Positions 12,567-25,640 of a DNA stretch of 64,000 nt are shown piece after piece. The translations under genes were made by a program, and so were the position numbers. Every line of letters starts with the position of its first letter. Positions within the stretch are counted from its first letter, which is position 1. The notes beneath the pieces are model-generated. The model was not told the origin of the DNA, searched no databases, and was given only the letters and a program-made list of their open reading frames with translations. Origin of the DNA: Cymodocea nodosa (taxonomy: Eukaryota > Streptophyta > Magnoliopsida > Alismatales > Cymodoceaceae); contig JAZBRI010000011.1 in NCBI GenBank assembly GCA_036874045.1, positions 12,902,501 through 12,966,500 on the forward strand, in the 5' to 3' direction.

Positions 12567-14199
12567 AAGGCCCACGAGAACGGCGCTGGCTTGGTGGGAA
12601 AATGGTAACGTAACGGACGCTCTGACGATGTCAGGCACTGGATGGATGGTGGTGATCTGTTGCAAAGCACGTTCAGGTCATCGCAACCGTTCGATATTTT
12701 GAGTGATGTCCCCACGTGCAAACAAGTCTTGACTTGAATTTTTCGTTTTTGTTGGATTTTCTATTTTTTCGTAAAAGCAATTTCCACTTTAATAATGCAG
12801 TAATTATTTTTATTTTTTAGGAATTGCTTATCTAGACTTATAGATTTTTTTTATTTATCGAAAAACAAGTTTTGACATTATGAGGCATTTGTGCTTCTGA
12901 AAAATTCAAGAAAGTTTGAAAAAGAGGAAAAAAAGAAAGTTAAAAAAATTTATGAAATAAACAAAAAAATTCTATGTACGATAAGAAATTTAAAAAAGTA
13001 AAGAAATGTATTATATAGAGTGTAAATAAATAATTGTATTAAAATTTCAGAAAAAAAAATAACAACAATATCATTATTAAAAATATTTAAACGATAATCA
13101 AATTATTAAAATATAATTTAAATTGAAAGTTGAATAATTATTAAACATGATAATACTTATAAAGTTTTCCCATATTTAAACTTTTAACTCTTTGAATTTT
13201 TCTACATAGAATACATAATATTTTTACCTATTTTATCAATTATTTCTTTCTTTTTTTAGTCATTCCAATAATATTCTTTACTTCTTTTTCTCCTTCTTCT
13301 ATAATTGATATTTCATTAATAATTTTAAATTCTTATAATTCAATGTCTAAACACTAGGGATTCCTCTCCTTCGACACATTACAATTTTTAAATTCAATTA
13401 CTTATAAAGAATACTATCTACAAATTTGATTGATCTAAAAGTGGGAGTACTCGTCTTCTTCCATTGCAATTTCAATATCTTTTGTACTTCTATTTTTTTC
13501 CTTTCTATTTATTCCAAACCTTGGAATTTGTAGTGAGAGAAAACAAGAATACTTAATTATGTAGCATTATTATGTTAGGATAAAAATTTATCTTTAATAA
13601 ATAGAGAGTATACAAACACAAATTGAATGAACTAAAATATTGTCTTTAAGGATTGTTTATATTATTCTTGAGAACGTGGACTTGACGTTTTCAATCTAGC
13701 TTGATTGTCAATATGATCTGCTAAGTTATACAATAAATACTCTAAATTACTTTCATCTCTTTCTTTTCTTCTTAAATATACAGTAACCTCGTATTTATAT
13801 ATGAAAATACAACGATCAAAATACAATGGCTATTTTCTGATTGTAACGACCATATTTTTAGTTTTGATGAAAAATAGATGGTAGAACAGGTACCCAAGAT
13901 GAAGTCTGTTTTTCCCTAAAATTATTTCTTCAACTCAAATGGCAAAATGAGTATCTAAATTTGTAATCCATTTTTTCTTGGAATTATTTCTTCAACTTAA
14001 TTGCAAAACGGGGGTACAGATTTTAATTGATTGTAATCCATTTTTTAAAAAAAAAATTTTTGTGAGGGGGGGAGGAGTGGGGACAGTGAAATAGCTCTCG
14101 ATGGTTTTTGGGTCAACCCTTCACCTCACACTTCGACCTCACTCCACAGCCCGATCTCAAGTGTACCTTCGTTGATCGCCCCCTTCTCCCTCCTCCGCC
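12567..14199. promoter_or_regulatory. Shared divergent upstream region of the CCDC47-like gene and TMEM18
   Basis: The two start codons face away from each other across 1.6 kb, so both promoters must lie here. The middle (12750-14050) is very AT-rich with many A and T runs. The sides next to each ATG are GC-richer and probably hold the 5' UTRs. I see no certain TATA box among the many candidates and no gene. Confidence 0.5.
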
Positions 14200-17100
14200 A
14201 TGGAAGATCTCAGATCCGCCCTTAATGACCACGTCGAGCTCGTCTCGGACACCTTCGAGAAGTTCGCCGCCGAATTCCGCCGCGGAATGCGCCCGGCCTA
14301 CAACAACTTCATCGGGTTTTTCCACGCCATCGACTGGAAGGTGCGTGCTTCCATCCTCTCTCATTGTTACTGATCCCTCTCGTTTGCGTCTCTGATATGC
14401 TTGGGTCGTTCCCCTTGCCTTTCCCTGAAATGTTGGATAATATAAGTTATCAGGTTTCTACCTTGGGTTCGATTAGGGCTTGTTCTTTGCTCTAGATTAG
14501 TGAAGTCGATGATGTTACCGGGTTTTGGAATGATTTAGGCTTGTATGGACTAGATTACTTCGATTAACGTTGTGTGATCTAACACTAAGTTGGATCTTTC
14601 TCTAGGAAAAGGAAGTTGATGGTTAAATTATTTGATGTACGTTTTGCCAATATGATTGTATGATAGTATTCAGTTAGTGTGATCTTCCTTCTAGGAAACA
14701 AAGGTACAGCAAGACTAGCGTATATTGGCATGGGAATAAGTAAAAACGATAGGGCACACAAGCATGGCAAAGGCAAGGCCGTGTTTGGTTCGAATTAAAA
14801 GTGCACAGATTTTAGATTATGACCATAATTTGAACCAAACATGTGGCATGATAGATTAGAGTGAGTCAAGTAGATTTTAAATAACAGAATTTTGTCTTTG
14901 TCTTGCTTCTCATAATCTGGCTAGTGGCTAATCAAGCTTGGGTTCAATTGTGGATTCTAGGGTCAATTATATTACTTTCCAAATTTTCCAAAACCCATCA
15001 TAAACATGCATTTCATAAATAAGTGTCTGTTAGGGGACATTTTATGAAAGTCTTTGGAGCATAGCTTTTCACAGAATCTGTCTTGTCATAGAAGCTGCCC
15101 AAACGGGACAAAACATCCAACTTCTAGGGAAAGCTCCCAGATTCTAGGACATAGAAAAAACAATAGTATTGTAGATTCTGAGAGAAGTTGGGTGAAGGCT
15201 GCTTCTCCTGGAAGCTGTTAGCTTTTGTAATTTTTCTCTTTTCTGTCCTTGTTCATTTACTCAATTTACAATAAAACCATGACACAATTATGAAAAATGC
15301 CATCGAGTATTCAAAAGACAGCCCTATCTGAAAATCAGAGGGCCTATTACATAATTGTGACGAAATTCAGCCTTAATAATCATATACAAATCTCTTAATT
15401 CATCAAGAAACATTAAATATTTCTTACAAAAATTACTTGCGTAAATATCGTGGCTATCATCATTAATATCATTGAGAAATACAAGAAATGAATTCAGTCT
15501 ACATAAATCGTGACTTTCACTTCTTCTGACTGAGCTTCTAATGGATAATACTGTCATTTTATATCATTCCAGAAGTTGTTTTGGCTTTATGTTATCAAGA
15601 AACAAACAAGCTAGTAAAGTTTGTTTCTTAAAAACTAGATTCTAGTATTCAAGCTTTAAAAGCCAGCTTTTAAAGGGAAAATATGAGAATCTAAAGCCTT
15701 ACATCTTGTACTCAATTCTTGAAACAACTAGCTTTATCTTTACAAAGAGTTTGGCTGTCAGATTTTTTGAAACTTTATGTACCAAGCTGTACACAATTGA
15801 TATATATGCTCTAGTTTAAAAGGGTGTGTTAGAGTTGTATTTGAGATATTGTTGCTATTTATTCATTAGTCATATTTGGGTTATTAAATATATGTTTGTC
15901 TTGTGTATCAAATAATTCCTATATATATACATACATACTCGTTTGATCATTAGTAAATCACAACATTTGTTTCCACTCTCATAACTTTCCTTTTACGCCA
16001 CTTGATCTTGAGTCTAATTAAACTTTTTTGAAGATTATTTGAAAATTCTACAATATATGTTGATGATTCTATGAGAGTGTGTTTCAATTAATGAATAGAT
16101 GAACCAGATGAAAGTGCCTAGAAAGGTTGTTTGGGCTTCCATACCCAAAACCATGGTGTTACATCAAAAAATTCATGCAAATTCTTCTAGTTGTTTTTCA
16201 TCTTAACTTGCAAGATATTTTTTCGAACAAATGTTGATATTCTATGCAAAAAAGTGTTGCACATTTTAAATGATTAGGAAGAGACTTTAAAGAAAATTCT
16301 CTCAAAACATATATAGTTGAGTACCCATAAAGTGTTTTCGTTCATACTTACAAGCATAATGTATGTGCAAATTGTACAACATATTGTTTTGGGATGAGAT
16401 TAGGATTAATGGTGGTTACAGTGGAGGTGAGAATAGGATGTTATAATTTGAGGATGAGCTTCAAGATTATGTTAAATATTATATAGATATATAATTTGTT
16501 AATAAAATTGTATGGCTTTGTGATTTTTTTATTCTTTTTGGATTATGGAGTCTCAGGTTTAAGATATTGCATGGGTAATTACAATTCTATTAGGAAAATT
16601 GATTATTGAATTCTCAAAAGGTATTTTTGAAAATCAACAATATACAAGTCCATGAGGTGAGACTTCTCTTAATATAATACATGAGACTATCCATCAATGC
16701 AAGCAAATTTTATGGATCCCTTGCAAACTCTCTTATTTGATGATTCAACAAGTGGTTGCTAATGTAACTTTGAAATTCTTGGAAATTTACTGCTATAAAA
16801 AGTTCCTTGAAATTTGGCATCACATCATAAAGATCCTTACAAGTTGTTGGACCATTTCATGCATTTCTTTCCGTTCATAACATAAAGTTTCCATTCCATA
16901 TATCTCGAATTCATGAAAATCACTCATTTTTTTGTAATTTCTGTTCTGACTGCATAATTTATATCATATTTCCTGCATCTATATGCCATTTATTTTATTG
17001 TTTCTCCCTTCTTACATTTTCATTTAAATATTTTATTTGCTTTACCTTTTTTATACAGGAGCCTTGGTTGATATGCTTGATATTATTCCATGCCACATTA

Positions 17101-17667
17101 CTGCTGGGAACTGTGCTTGCAAGGAAAAATCTTAACGTCCAAATTTTCATATCTATAATTGCATGTAAGACAAAAGGATAGATTTATGTTAATAGAGAAT
17201 TTTGCCTTTTTTTATTATTGCGTACATAGAATAGTATCACAAATATCACAGAGAAGAGTTTTATGTCAGGTTTATTCTTTTTCCAAGTGGAATATGATAA
17301 ATGACAACACCCTTCTAACACTTGCTTCACCCTTCAGTCTCTGGTATTTATCTTGCTGAAAGATTAAATACTTTTCTGGCGGCAAGGTGGAAATACTTTG
17401 CTGGCCAGAATTATTTCGATCCACATGGTGTATTCATTTCTACACTATGGTCCGTGCCACTTCTTCTCGTTACGATGATCATCTTGGTCAGTAATCGCAT
17501 TAAATTCTCCTTATTTTCAATCTTCATGCGCTATCTCGTAGGCCACTTTGTTGTGATATCTTGTTTTTCAGGTGAGTACTCTAGTGACTACATGCAAACT
17601 TCTTGTCCAATGGAAGAGAGCTGAGCTTCGATATCGTGCTAGGCTTGCTCGTAGAAAGGAGGAGTAG
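14200..17667 (+). CDS. TMEM18: TMEM18 homolog, small multi-span membrane protein
   Basis: Four exons, 14200-14340, 17059-17164, 17338-17486 and 17572-17667, join in phase to give 163 residues, the usual plant TMEM18 length. The N terminus (MEDLRSALNDHVELVSDTFE) is a soluble helix. The family core follows: FFHAIDWKEPWL, hydrophobic spans, SGIYLAERLN, and GQNYFDPHGVFISTLWSVPL before another span. The protein ends in a basic tail (WKRAELRYRARLARRKEE). In animals TMEM18 sits in the inner nuclear membrane and the basic tail is needed for location and DNA contact; a similar place in plants is inferred. The first intron is 2.7 kb and carries a small inverted-repeat element. The start is the only Met in good frame before the conserved block. 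Confidence 0.93.
14782..14841. repeat. Short hairpin repeat in TMEM18 intron 1
   Basis: A 16-base left arm (tgtttggttcgaatta, 14782-14797) pairs with the right arm (taatttgaaccaaaca, 14826-14841) with one mismatch, around a 28-base loop. The 'gtgtttggttcg' edge is common in small inverted-repeat elements of plants. Neighbouring sequence to about 15250 also has AGAAGCT/AGCTTCT inverted motifs, so it may be part of a larger decayed hAT-like MITE. Confidence 0.5.
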
Positions 17668-20600
17668 CATCTTCTTGTTCTCTTGACTCGTTTACCGTTG
17701 CATGTTGAGTTTTCCTTCAAATTTGACATCGGCAGTAGAACAGCTTACGGGTATTTCCTCTGTAGCTCTTGGTAGGTTTCAGGAGACCTTTAACAGGAAA
17801 ATCTTTTTCGTGTGGCTTACGGGTTTTTCCCTCTGGGCTTGCAATGTTGTTTTGCTTGGACCTATGGAGTCCAAACTGCAAAAGTATCTGTCGGTTGAAC
17901 AGAGACCTTATCTTTCTAAACAGCTATTATAAGGATCTAACTATCTGTGTAATTTGATACATGTGTACAACCAAGCTTCAAGAGTGTTCTCTTGGACTAT
18001 TAAGGCGTACAATTCGATATTACTCCTGTAATTCAACTTCTCTTTGAGTGTTTCCTTAAAGTGACACGTGTATATATTTCCATGGAATTAAGCTTGAAAA
18101 AAAACTGTAGGGAGTTTTTCATCAATTTTGACAAAAGTTGGAGGCAATAAGGTGATCTATCATAAACTGGGAGAGGTAACTTCTATAAAGCATCCATTTA
18201 AATCAAGTGTGCTTTATTCAAAGTGGGATAAGATGGATTTGATTAGTAGTTATTTGAGGCAAGTGCTTATTTTAAAAAGATAATTATTTGTGGATAGTTG
18301 GATATTTTTAATGTTAAACAGATTCGTATTTTTGTTGCATTTCAAATTTAAAACATCTATTTACAGGGGAAATACTTATTCTGAATTCAGATGTTTAGGA
18401 TATCTGGATTGAATTTTTCCATATTAGATATTATCTAAATTTGTAAGATACAAATTCAGATATCTAAATAGTTTTATTGAATGTTAATTACATGACTTTG
18501 GATTATATGGATACCAAGAAAATGTGGATACAAATGTAGGTATATCACATTCAAATCTACTCTGATTACGCCTTTGTAAATTCCCTTGTGTGATTGCAAT
18601 CCTTGAAAAGAAACAAAATCAACATTTTTGTACCATAGATGCTATATTCATATTGAAATTTTAAAAACAAATAAGAATATGGTAACAATAGTATGGATGT
18701 GATACCTGACCATTTAAGACTGCAATATCACAATGTAAGAGAGACTTTCGATGAATGTTTAGGTGGATATGGACACCCCTTTGAGTAGTCGGACGTACAA
18801 TCAAATGTCCAATACAGTGAGTGTTCTTGTTTAAATCATTGACCAGATGTTCATGGACATTCAATTTGATGCAATTTTTGAGAGATCGCCATTATATGAG
18901 TTTTAAATTCAAAATAATTTTTTTCCTACTTTCCCATTGCATCCACATCTATTTTGATTGAAATCAAATCTAAGTTGAACCTTTAAGGGGAGATTTGGTG
19001 TGATTTCATATAAATTAGAGAGAGATATGTAGCTTTTCATAGAGAGAGCGAGAGAGAGGCCTTTGTTCTTCAATGAGATGAAAAGCTCTAGGTTATGTAC
19101 TCTAACAATGTTCCCTTAGGTAAAAGCTAGTGCAAAGTTGTCACCTCTTCATGATGGTACTAGAGAGTAGTTCAATCTGCCAAATACTTGGAGCTTAAAT
19201 AATGTCTTTAGTGTAGGTACTCAATGATACTTTAATCATATTTAAGGATTTGTATCACATCTTGACTTCTCAGAAGATCATTCTTTTATTAAATAAAATT
19301 TTCATTTATTTCCATAGATAATATATGCCATGCTTATATTTCCAATCCCTAATTTATTATTATTATTCTAATAGCAAAAAACTGAAAATGTTATTCATAT
19401 TAGGTTATAAATGATGACAGTATAAGAAGGTAAGGTAAAGTTTATCAAACGTGAGTAGTTTTATCGGTCTACCTCTATTACAAAGAGGTAAAATGTGCTA
19501 TTCACGTTGGAGTCAATTGTGGTGGATGAAGTATCAACTAATACATGCTTGATCGCTAATGAGGCTCAGCCATTGAGGGTGGTGCAAATTGCCAATGTTG
19601 ATTCCCAAGGAGTTTTTCTACTCGATCCCAAGAAGGAAAAGAAACCATTTCATGGCACAAAAAGTAAGAACCCCAACTTCAAGCAACCCAGGTTGATTGT
19701 CAAGGATTTATATGTCAAAGCTCTGGACTTGAAGAAGAAAGCTAAGGAGGTCAACGCATTATTCTTACGTGAAGAGATAGACCATTAGAGATATGAATGT
19801 AATGCCATTAAAGACGTGGCTAGACTCCAATGCTACATGTTAGGTCTGCAACAAGTCAGCGTGGTTCACTTTCTGTCAACCTACAATGGAAATGAGGGTC
19901 TGGTGATGACCTTGAGATTATGTGAAGCACATTGAGGATACAATGAAGTACCTGCTCTTGATAATTTAGACTTGAACAGGGAGGACAAGTTTTATTCTCT
20001 TTCAACAGCGTAAATTTTGGCAAAGCACTTAAAGAAAGCTAAAATGATATATATTACGTTGTCATTGTAACTCATCTTCAACTTCTATCAGTAATGTTGA
20101 TCATGGTTTCTCTTAGCCTTATTTGAGTGAGTTGTGATACCATATACTTAACACTACATGTACCATAAGAAGATTCTCAAGATGTTCAACGTTGGACTTT
20201 ATTCCAAAATACGGGGATCCTCAACACAAGAAATGTGTAGTTTGTGCTCAAATAAAGAACATAAAAAATTATTCATAAGAGATTCCAGGAGAATGGTATT
20301 TATTTGAAAACCAAACAGTAGCTACAGTTGTTGGAAATGACTTTCATAATGATAGCAAGAGGATGTTGCACAAATTTTCAACCTTCTCAAAAGGCCACAA
20401 TCACCATCATTAACATTAGAAGTTAGCTAAACCCCAATTACCAAACTGCTCAAAAGGAACTTGTGGAGAAGTTAACGCTACCATTATAAATATGTATGCA
20501 TGTAATCATTTTTTGGTTCAATTAATATGCCGTAACATCCCAGGTTTTTTTCTATTGCACAGTGGAAACCTTTTTGGGGATGTCACAATTTTCCATATAT

Positions 20601-21459
20601 ACGATCGCCAGAGGTTATAAATATTAATGATGTGGGAGAGGTGCGACATAAAGAGGAGTTTGGGGTTTCAGGGTTCTAGAGAAAAAGAATAGGAAAAGAA
20701 AACCATACACGGGTCATAATATCTCTGATATCTAACAAAAAGGTCCATTTAACTTGAAAGAAAACCTAAGGCACCGCCCAAGCAATCTCCATTTAATCCC
20801 TAGGCATCTGCCTTAACAACCTCGATTAAGAGTTTTTGGAACCAATTCAAAACTCCTTGTTAAAAATAAAGATCTAATTTTAAGAGATAGAATGGGCATG
20901 CAGTTGCAGGTCAGGTTCACAACAGATCACTCCCATGGAGTACCATGTTTTAGTAAAATGAGGTGACCTCATTCGATGTCATCCTCCACATGTATAACGA
21001 AATCCAGAACTACGTCTACGTCTAATGACCTCCTTGTTCACACCTCACCATAATCACCTCCCATGCTACGTGACTGTAACTAAGAGTACATTATTCTTAG
21101 GGTGTGTTTATTATCTACTTCTAGCTCCTGTCGTTAATTTTTCTTGCTCTTAGGGTAGAAATTATCAAAACACTTACCCACCATTCCTTCGATATCTGAC
21201 TATCATCGCAAACGCTAGTCACACCGTTGCACTTTCTTCTCCAAGGTCGTCCTTGCAATAGCCACTCGCATCGCTGGGAGAAGATGTGTCGACGGTCGAC
21301 AACCAAAGTAGATCTCAACAAATAAGGTGGATCTCTAGCCAGAAATGTCATCGAATGACGAGAACATCGACAGATAAGTTGTCAAAACTGTAGTGGTGCG
21401 ACCAGTCCTGATGGCAAATTGAAACCACCGTCGCCTAAATCCTTGTTGATGACGTTAGG
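17668..21459. other. Gene-poor stretch after TMEM18, mostly unrecognised
   Basis: The first few hundred bases are the TMEM18 3' UTR. The region around 18360-18480 has imperfect inverted 'cagatatct/agatgttt' patches. A 97-codon open frame at 19495-19788 is rich in Lys and Asp, has no known motif, and reads on only in broken form. A segment from about 20520 starts with LTR-like 'gtaacatcccagg'. These pieces are probably remains of mobile DNA next to the gypsy relic, but I cannot assign them. Confidence 0.4.
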
Positions 21460-24400
21460 TGTTTCACCTTACGTGTGGTTAACTTACATGTGGCAAGTCA
21501 AACATGGCTAAGGGTTAGAGAAAGTGAAGAGTCACAGCAGAAAGGACACTTTATTAGAGTCTAGACTCTTTATTGGGATATACGAGACAAAAGAGTTGAA
21601 GAATTTTCTTTAAAATATGTAAGCTTATTTTAAAGTTTGTCATATTCTATAAAAGATAATTTGTGTCATATGTTATAGATCTTTTGAATTTTTTGTAATA
21701 TCATTTAGGTTAACAAATGACTCAACTACTTTTTGTAGCTTTATAAACAACGTATTTTCCAAGTACATTAATAACTTTATAATAGTGTACTCAGGCGATA
21801 TTATCATTTATAATTAGTCATTACAATAGCACATGCAACATTTGAAGAAAGTCTTAGAGAAGCTACAAGATTTTCAACTTTAACTCAAGAAGGAGAAGTA
21901 TTTATTCGCAAGAAATAATGCCAACTTCCCAAGGTACATCATAGGGCATAAAGGCATTCAAATGGACCTACGAAAAGTTACAGTAATCACTAAGTAGACA
22001 ACACTAAGGAATGTCATAGAGCTACATTCACTCTTAGGGTCGGCAAATTATTTTTGAAAGTTCATCTAAGTGTACTAGAAGATTCCAACCCCTCTCACAA
22101 GTTTTTTGAAAAAAAATCAAAGATAGGAGTGGTTGTAGGGATGTGCAGAGACGTTCCTAACTCTCAAGGAAGAGATCATCAAGAAACACATTCTCCAACT
22201 ATTAGATTTCTAAAAGACCTTTGAGATATAGAATGATGCTTTAGATCTAACCATTGGAGGAATTTTGACGTAGGCAAAGAGGTCCATCACCTTTAAGAGT
22301 TGGAAGTTGAATGAAACGAAGAAAAGGTATTCTGTTCATGAGAGAGAGATCACAATGGTTGTATTGTCTAAAGGTGTGAAGACACTATTTTTGAGGGTCG
22401 AGGTTTATCATCTACACAAATAATGTAGTGATAAGTTATTTTCAAGGGCAAAAGAAGTTAGACATTAAAGCAAACTTGATGACAAGACTCCTTAGTCAAG
22501 TTTAACCTCCAACTCCAATACACATTAGGTAAATCCAATAAGGTTGTCAATGCACTCAGTTAATGAGCCAACTTAGAATCCATAATAGTCAACATATCAC
22601 TAATGAAGGGTGACATACTAGCAAAGATAAAGGTAAAGATAACATACAATGTTACCTTAACCAAACTCCTACAACAGGTTTGGGATGAAACATCTCAATG
22701 CTTCTAGGAAGAAGAAAGAGTCATCTTCACCAAAGGTCAACAACCATATATACTAAAGGCTAATAAACTTTAGAATGAGCTATTGTATGAGACACATGAT
22801 TAGTAATGGACAAGTCATCTAAGTCAAGAGAGGATCATGACAATCTTAAGCTCAACTACTATTGGCCAAAAATAGAGGATGTAGATCACTACATCCATAC
22901 TTGTCTAGTGTGTCAGTTAAACAAAATTAAGAGAAGGAAGACAATTGTCTTATTACAACCTCTACCTATTCCAAAGAAGTTATGGGAGAACATCTTTATG
23001 GATTTCATATGTGATCTATCAAAAGTGTTGGAGTACACATCAATCATGGTAGTGGTCAATAAATTATCCAAGTATGCTATTATATTATAGTACCAAAGAA
23101 GTGTACAATAGAGACAATGATGAGACTACTCACGTAGAACGTTATCAGGTATTGAGGTCTTTCTAGGGATATTGTGAGCAATAGGAATGCTCACTTCATA
23201 GAAAAATTTTAGAGAGCATTGTTTGAAATGTTAGGAAGCCAATTCAACTTTTTAACAATGAACCATCTATAGTTTGGCAGATATCTGAAATGGATCAATG
23301 CTCTCTTAGAAGAATGCCTAGGTATTTCATAACAACCAATTAGAAGAATTAGATTGAACTATTAGACGTTACCTAATTTTGTTGCAATCTTCATTTGAAC
23401 TTATCAATAGGGAAGAGTCCCTTTGAGTTGGCAACAGAGTGTTAACTCTTGATTCCACACGAGCTCGCGAAGAATGTGTAAAATTGGTATCCAGCAACTT
23501 ATCGATTCGTGAAGAGTCGACAAGACAAGTTGGAAGATGTTTAAAATTGTTTACAAATGATGCAAAAGGGGATGAAAAAATGAGTAGACTAAAGTTGTAG
23601 ACTACTAAAATTCAATGTGGATGACAAGGTTCTACTCAAGTTGACACCACAAACCTTGAAGAAAATATGCAAGGAGTTGCATCACTTGTTAGTGCAACAT
23701 TACAAAGAGTTGTTTGTTGTCAAGAGATGGGTGGGAAGGCTAGCTTATCAATTAGAATTGTTTAACAAGTTGAAGCTTCACTTGGTTTTCAATATTAGTT
23801 ATCTTAAACTTTATCACGAGGACTTAGAGGATGTCTCATGAGAGAAGTCACACCATACACTAACTTAAGTTCAAAAGAAATTTGATAAGAAGAAGGCAAT
23901 GATCCTTAACAAGTGGGTCAAGGGTTACAATTGGAAGAACAAATGAACATTCTTTCTGATGCAATGGAAAGACCAACTATTAGAGGAGGTTACCTAGAAG
24001 GACACTACACTCTAGTAATTTGAATATCTTATCAAAGACTTTATGAAGTTGTTGAGGACGACGACGAATTAGGTAAAAGAGAATGTTACAACTCACATGA
24101 GATTGACTTGCACATGACAAGCTAACACGATAAATGGGCAAAGACAGTGAAGAGTCACGACCAAAGGGACACCTAAACTGACACTACAATAGCATCAATT
24201 AGAGTCATCCACCTACCAAGTGAGTAGCAAGTGAAATGTCAACAATTGAAAAAGATTGAGAGTCACATGCGAGTGACTTAAAGCTAAGACAGCCAAAGGA
24301 CGTAGTTGTTGGCATCCAAAGTCAACATGTGCCAATGGAAGAGCATTGTTGCCAAGGCATTACAGAAGGTGAACTGTTGTGTCTAATAGTAACGATGAAG

Positions 24401-24570
24401 TTCAAGAAACACAACTCTCAGGTGAGAGACAAGCAAGACATATATAAGAGGCTAAAACATATAGAGTTGAGGAATACTACCTTACACAATCGAAGACTCA
24501 CCATAAGTAAAGGTGAGCCATTAGACATCAAAAGACTATTGTAAAAAAGCTCTATTAGTAGACAAAACTA
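21460..24570 (+). mobile_element. Ty3/gypsy (chromovirus-type) LTR element relic, heavily broken
   Basis: Pol parts appear in the order reverse transcriptase end (about 21780-22100), RNase H (about 22200-22450), integrase with its HHCC finger and start of the core (about 22800-23100), and a C-terminal chromodomain-like region (about 23600-23840). This order is that of Ty3/gypsy chromoviruses. Two related LTR-like starts, beginning TGTT, lie at 21460 and 24084; they share the phrase 'gtgaagagtcac' and the bases around it. Gag and protease are not visible between the first LTR-like piece and the reverse transcriptase, so the element looks internally deleted. It carries many breaks (well over ten) and its ends are diverged, so it looks old. 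Confidence 0.8.
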
Positions 24571-24679
24571 CTAATTTTTCAACTAAAAAATTTGAAATAA
24601 ATTGATCAAAAATCAAATTCTCTGACATCAACAAGGATTTCGTCAACTTTCAAGAAAAATCCTATTAAGGAATAAAGGA

Positions 24680-24950
24680 GACATCGTGTGAAACGAGGGA
24701 AAAAGGAAAAAAAAAGTGAAAATAAAAATAGTAAAAGAAGAAAAGAAAGAACATAGAAGAAATGAGCAATGGAAATAAAAATAATAAAAATAAAATGTGA
24801 AAGGAAATAACGATGAAGAAGGAAAGGAGAAACGAAGATTAAAAAAAGAAAAGAATTAATGAAAAAGGGAATTCTCCCAGAATCAAAAGAGAAATAAAAA
24901 TAAATGAAATGAAATGAAGAAACGAAAAAAATATAGAGGTTTTATATTAA
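24680..24950 (+). repeat. Purine-rich low-complexity tract
   Basis: About 270 bases made almost only of A and G ('gaaaaaggaaaaaaaaa' and similar), just after the gypsy relic. It has no coding sense on either strand. It may be the degenerate tail of a mobile element. Confidence 0.6.
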
Positions 24951-24999
24951 ACATTTATCTTATGCTTTTAACTAGAGACTTCAAGCAGATTCTTTTCAT

Positions 25000-25640
25000 T
25001 CTTACATAATTATTGAAGTTGTAGTTGAAATTTTTTACATATTCTTTCAACAACATGCTGGGTTATCAATTTTTCGCATCTGCACGGAGACAATTGACCA
25101 CTACAGACGGATGGCGTTGTTAAATATTCAGGACGTAATGATCACTTCCATTCCAGGTCAATTCTGGCAAACCTACTGGGCATGCTCAGTCACGAAGCAA
25201 AGTTGAGACAGAAACTTTGGGGTCATTATTTCAAACTGCAATAATTGCGTCGAAGTTTATAAAGAATTCTACAGGGCATGAATGCATTAATGTAATCCAA
25301 GCGCCTTGAAATGAACTTTTACGTAACTTTTTGTTGGGGGGGATAAAAAGTTTTACAGTGGATTATACAAGAATTCAGCTTTTTACATGGATGCTTCTTT
25401 GATGAATATTTCCTAGAAAATGAACATTTTGAGATTCTCTGAAGATGCAAGAATCATTCTAAATAGGTACTTACGATGGCGTGAAATCAGAAGAAAACAA
25501 ATTATTGCACGGCATAGAGACTATTAGTTCATAAACAAAGCAAATCAGGAGGCCATAAATCCAAGTACGGTATCCTCTTCCATGAGATATGCATCGAGCA
25601 TTTTGGCAGGGTACAGGAAAATTCACATGGCTTGCACCCT
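25000..25640. other. Downstream flank of the STOP1-like gene
   Basis: Sequence between the gypsy-side low-complexity tract and the STOP1-like stop codon. The part nearest the gene is presumably its 3' UTR on the minus strand. I see no other gene. Confidence 0.4.

Noticed and set aside
12169-12702. Several Arg/Gly/Ser-rich open frames on the plus strand opposite the CCDC47-like first exon
   Set aside because: They are shadows of the GC-rich real exon; they overlap one another in different frames and carry no motif.
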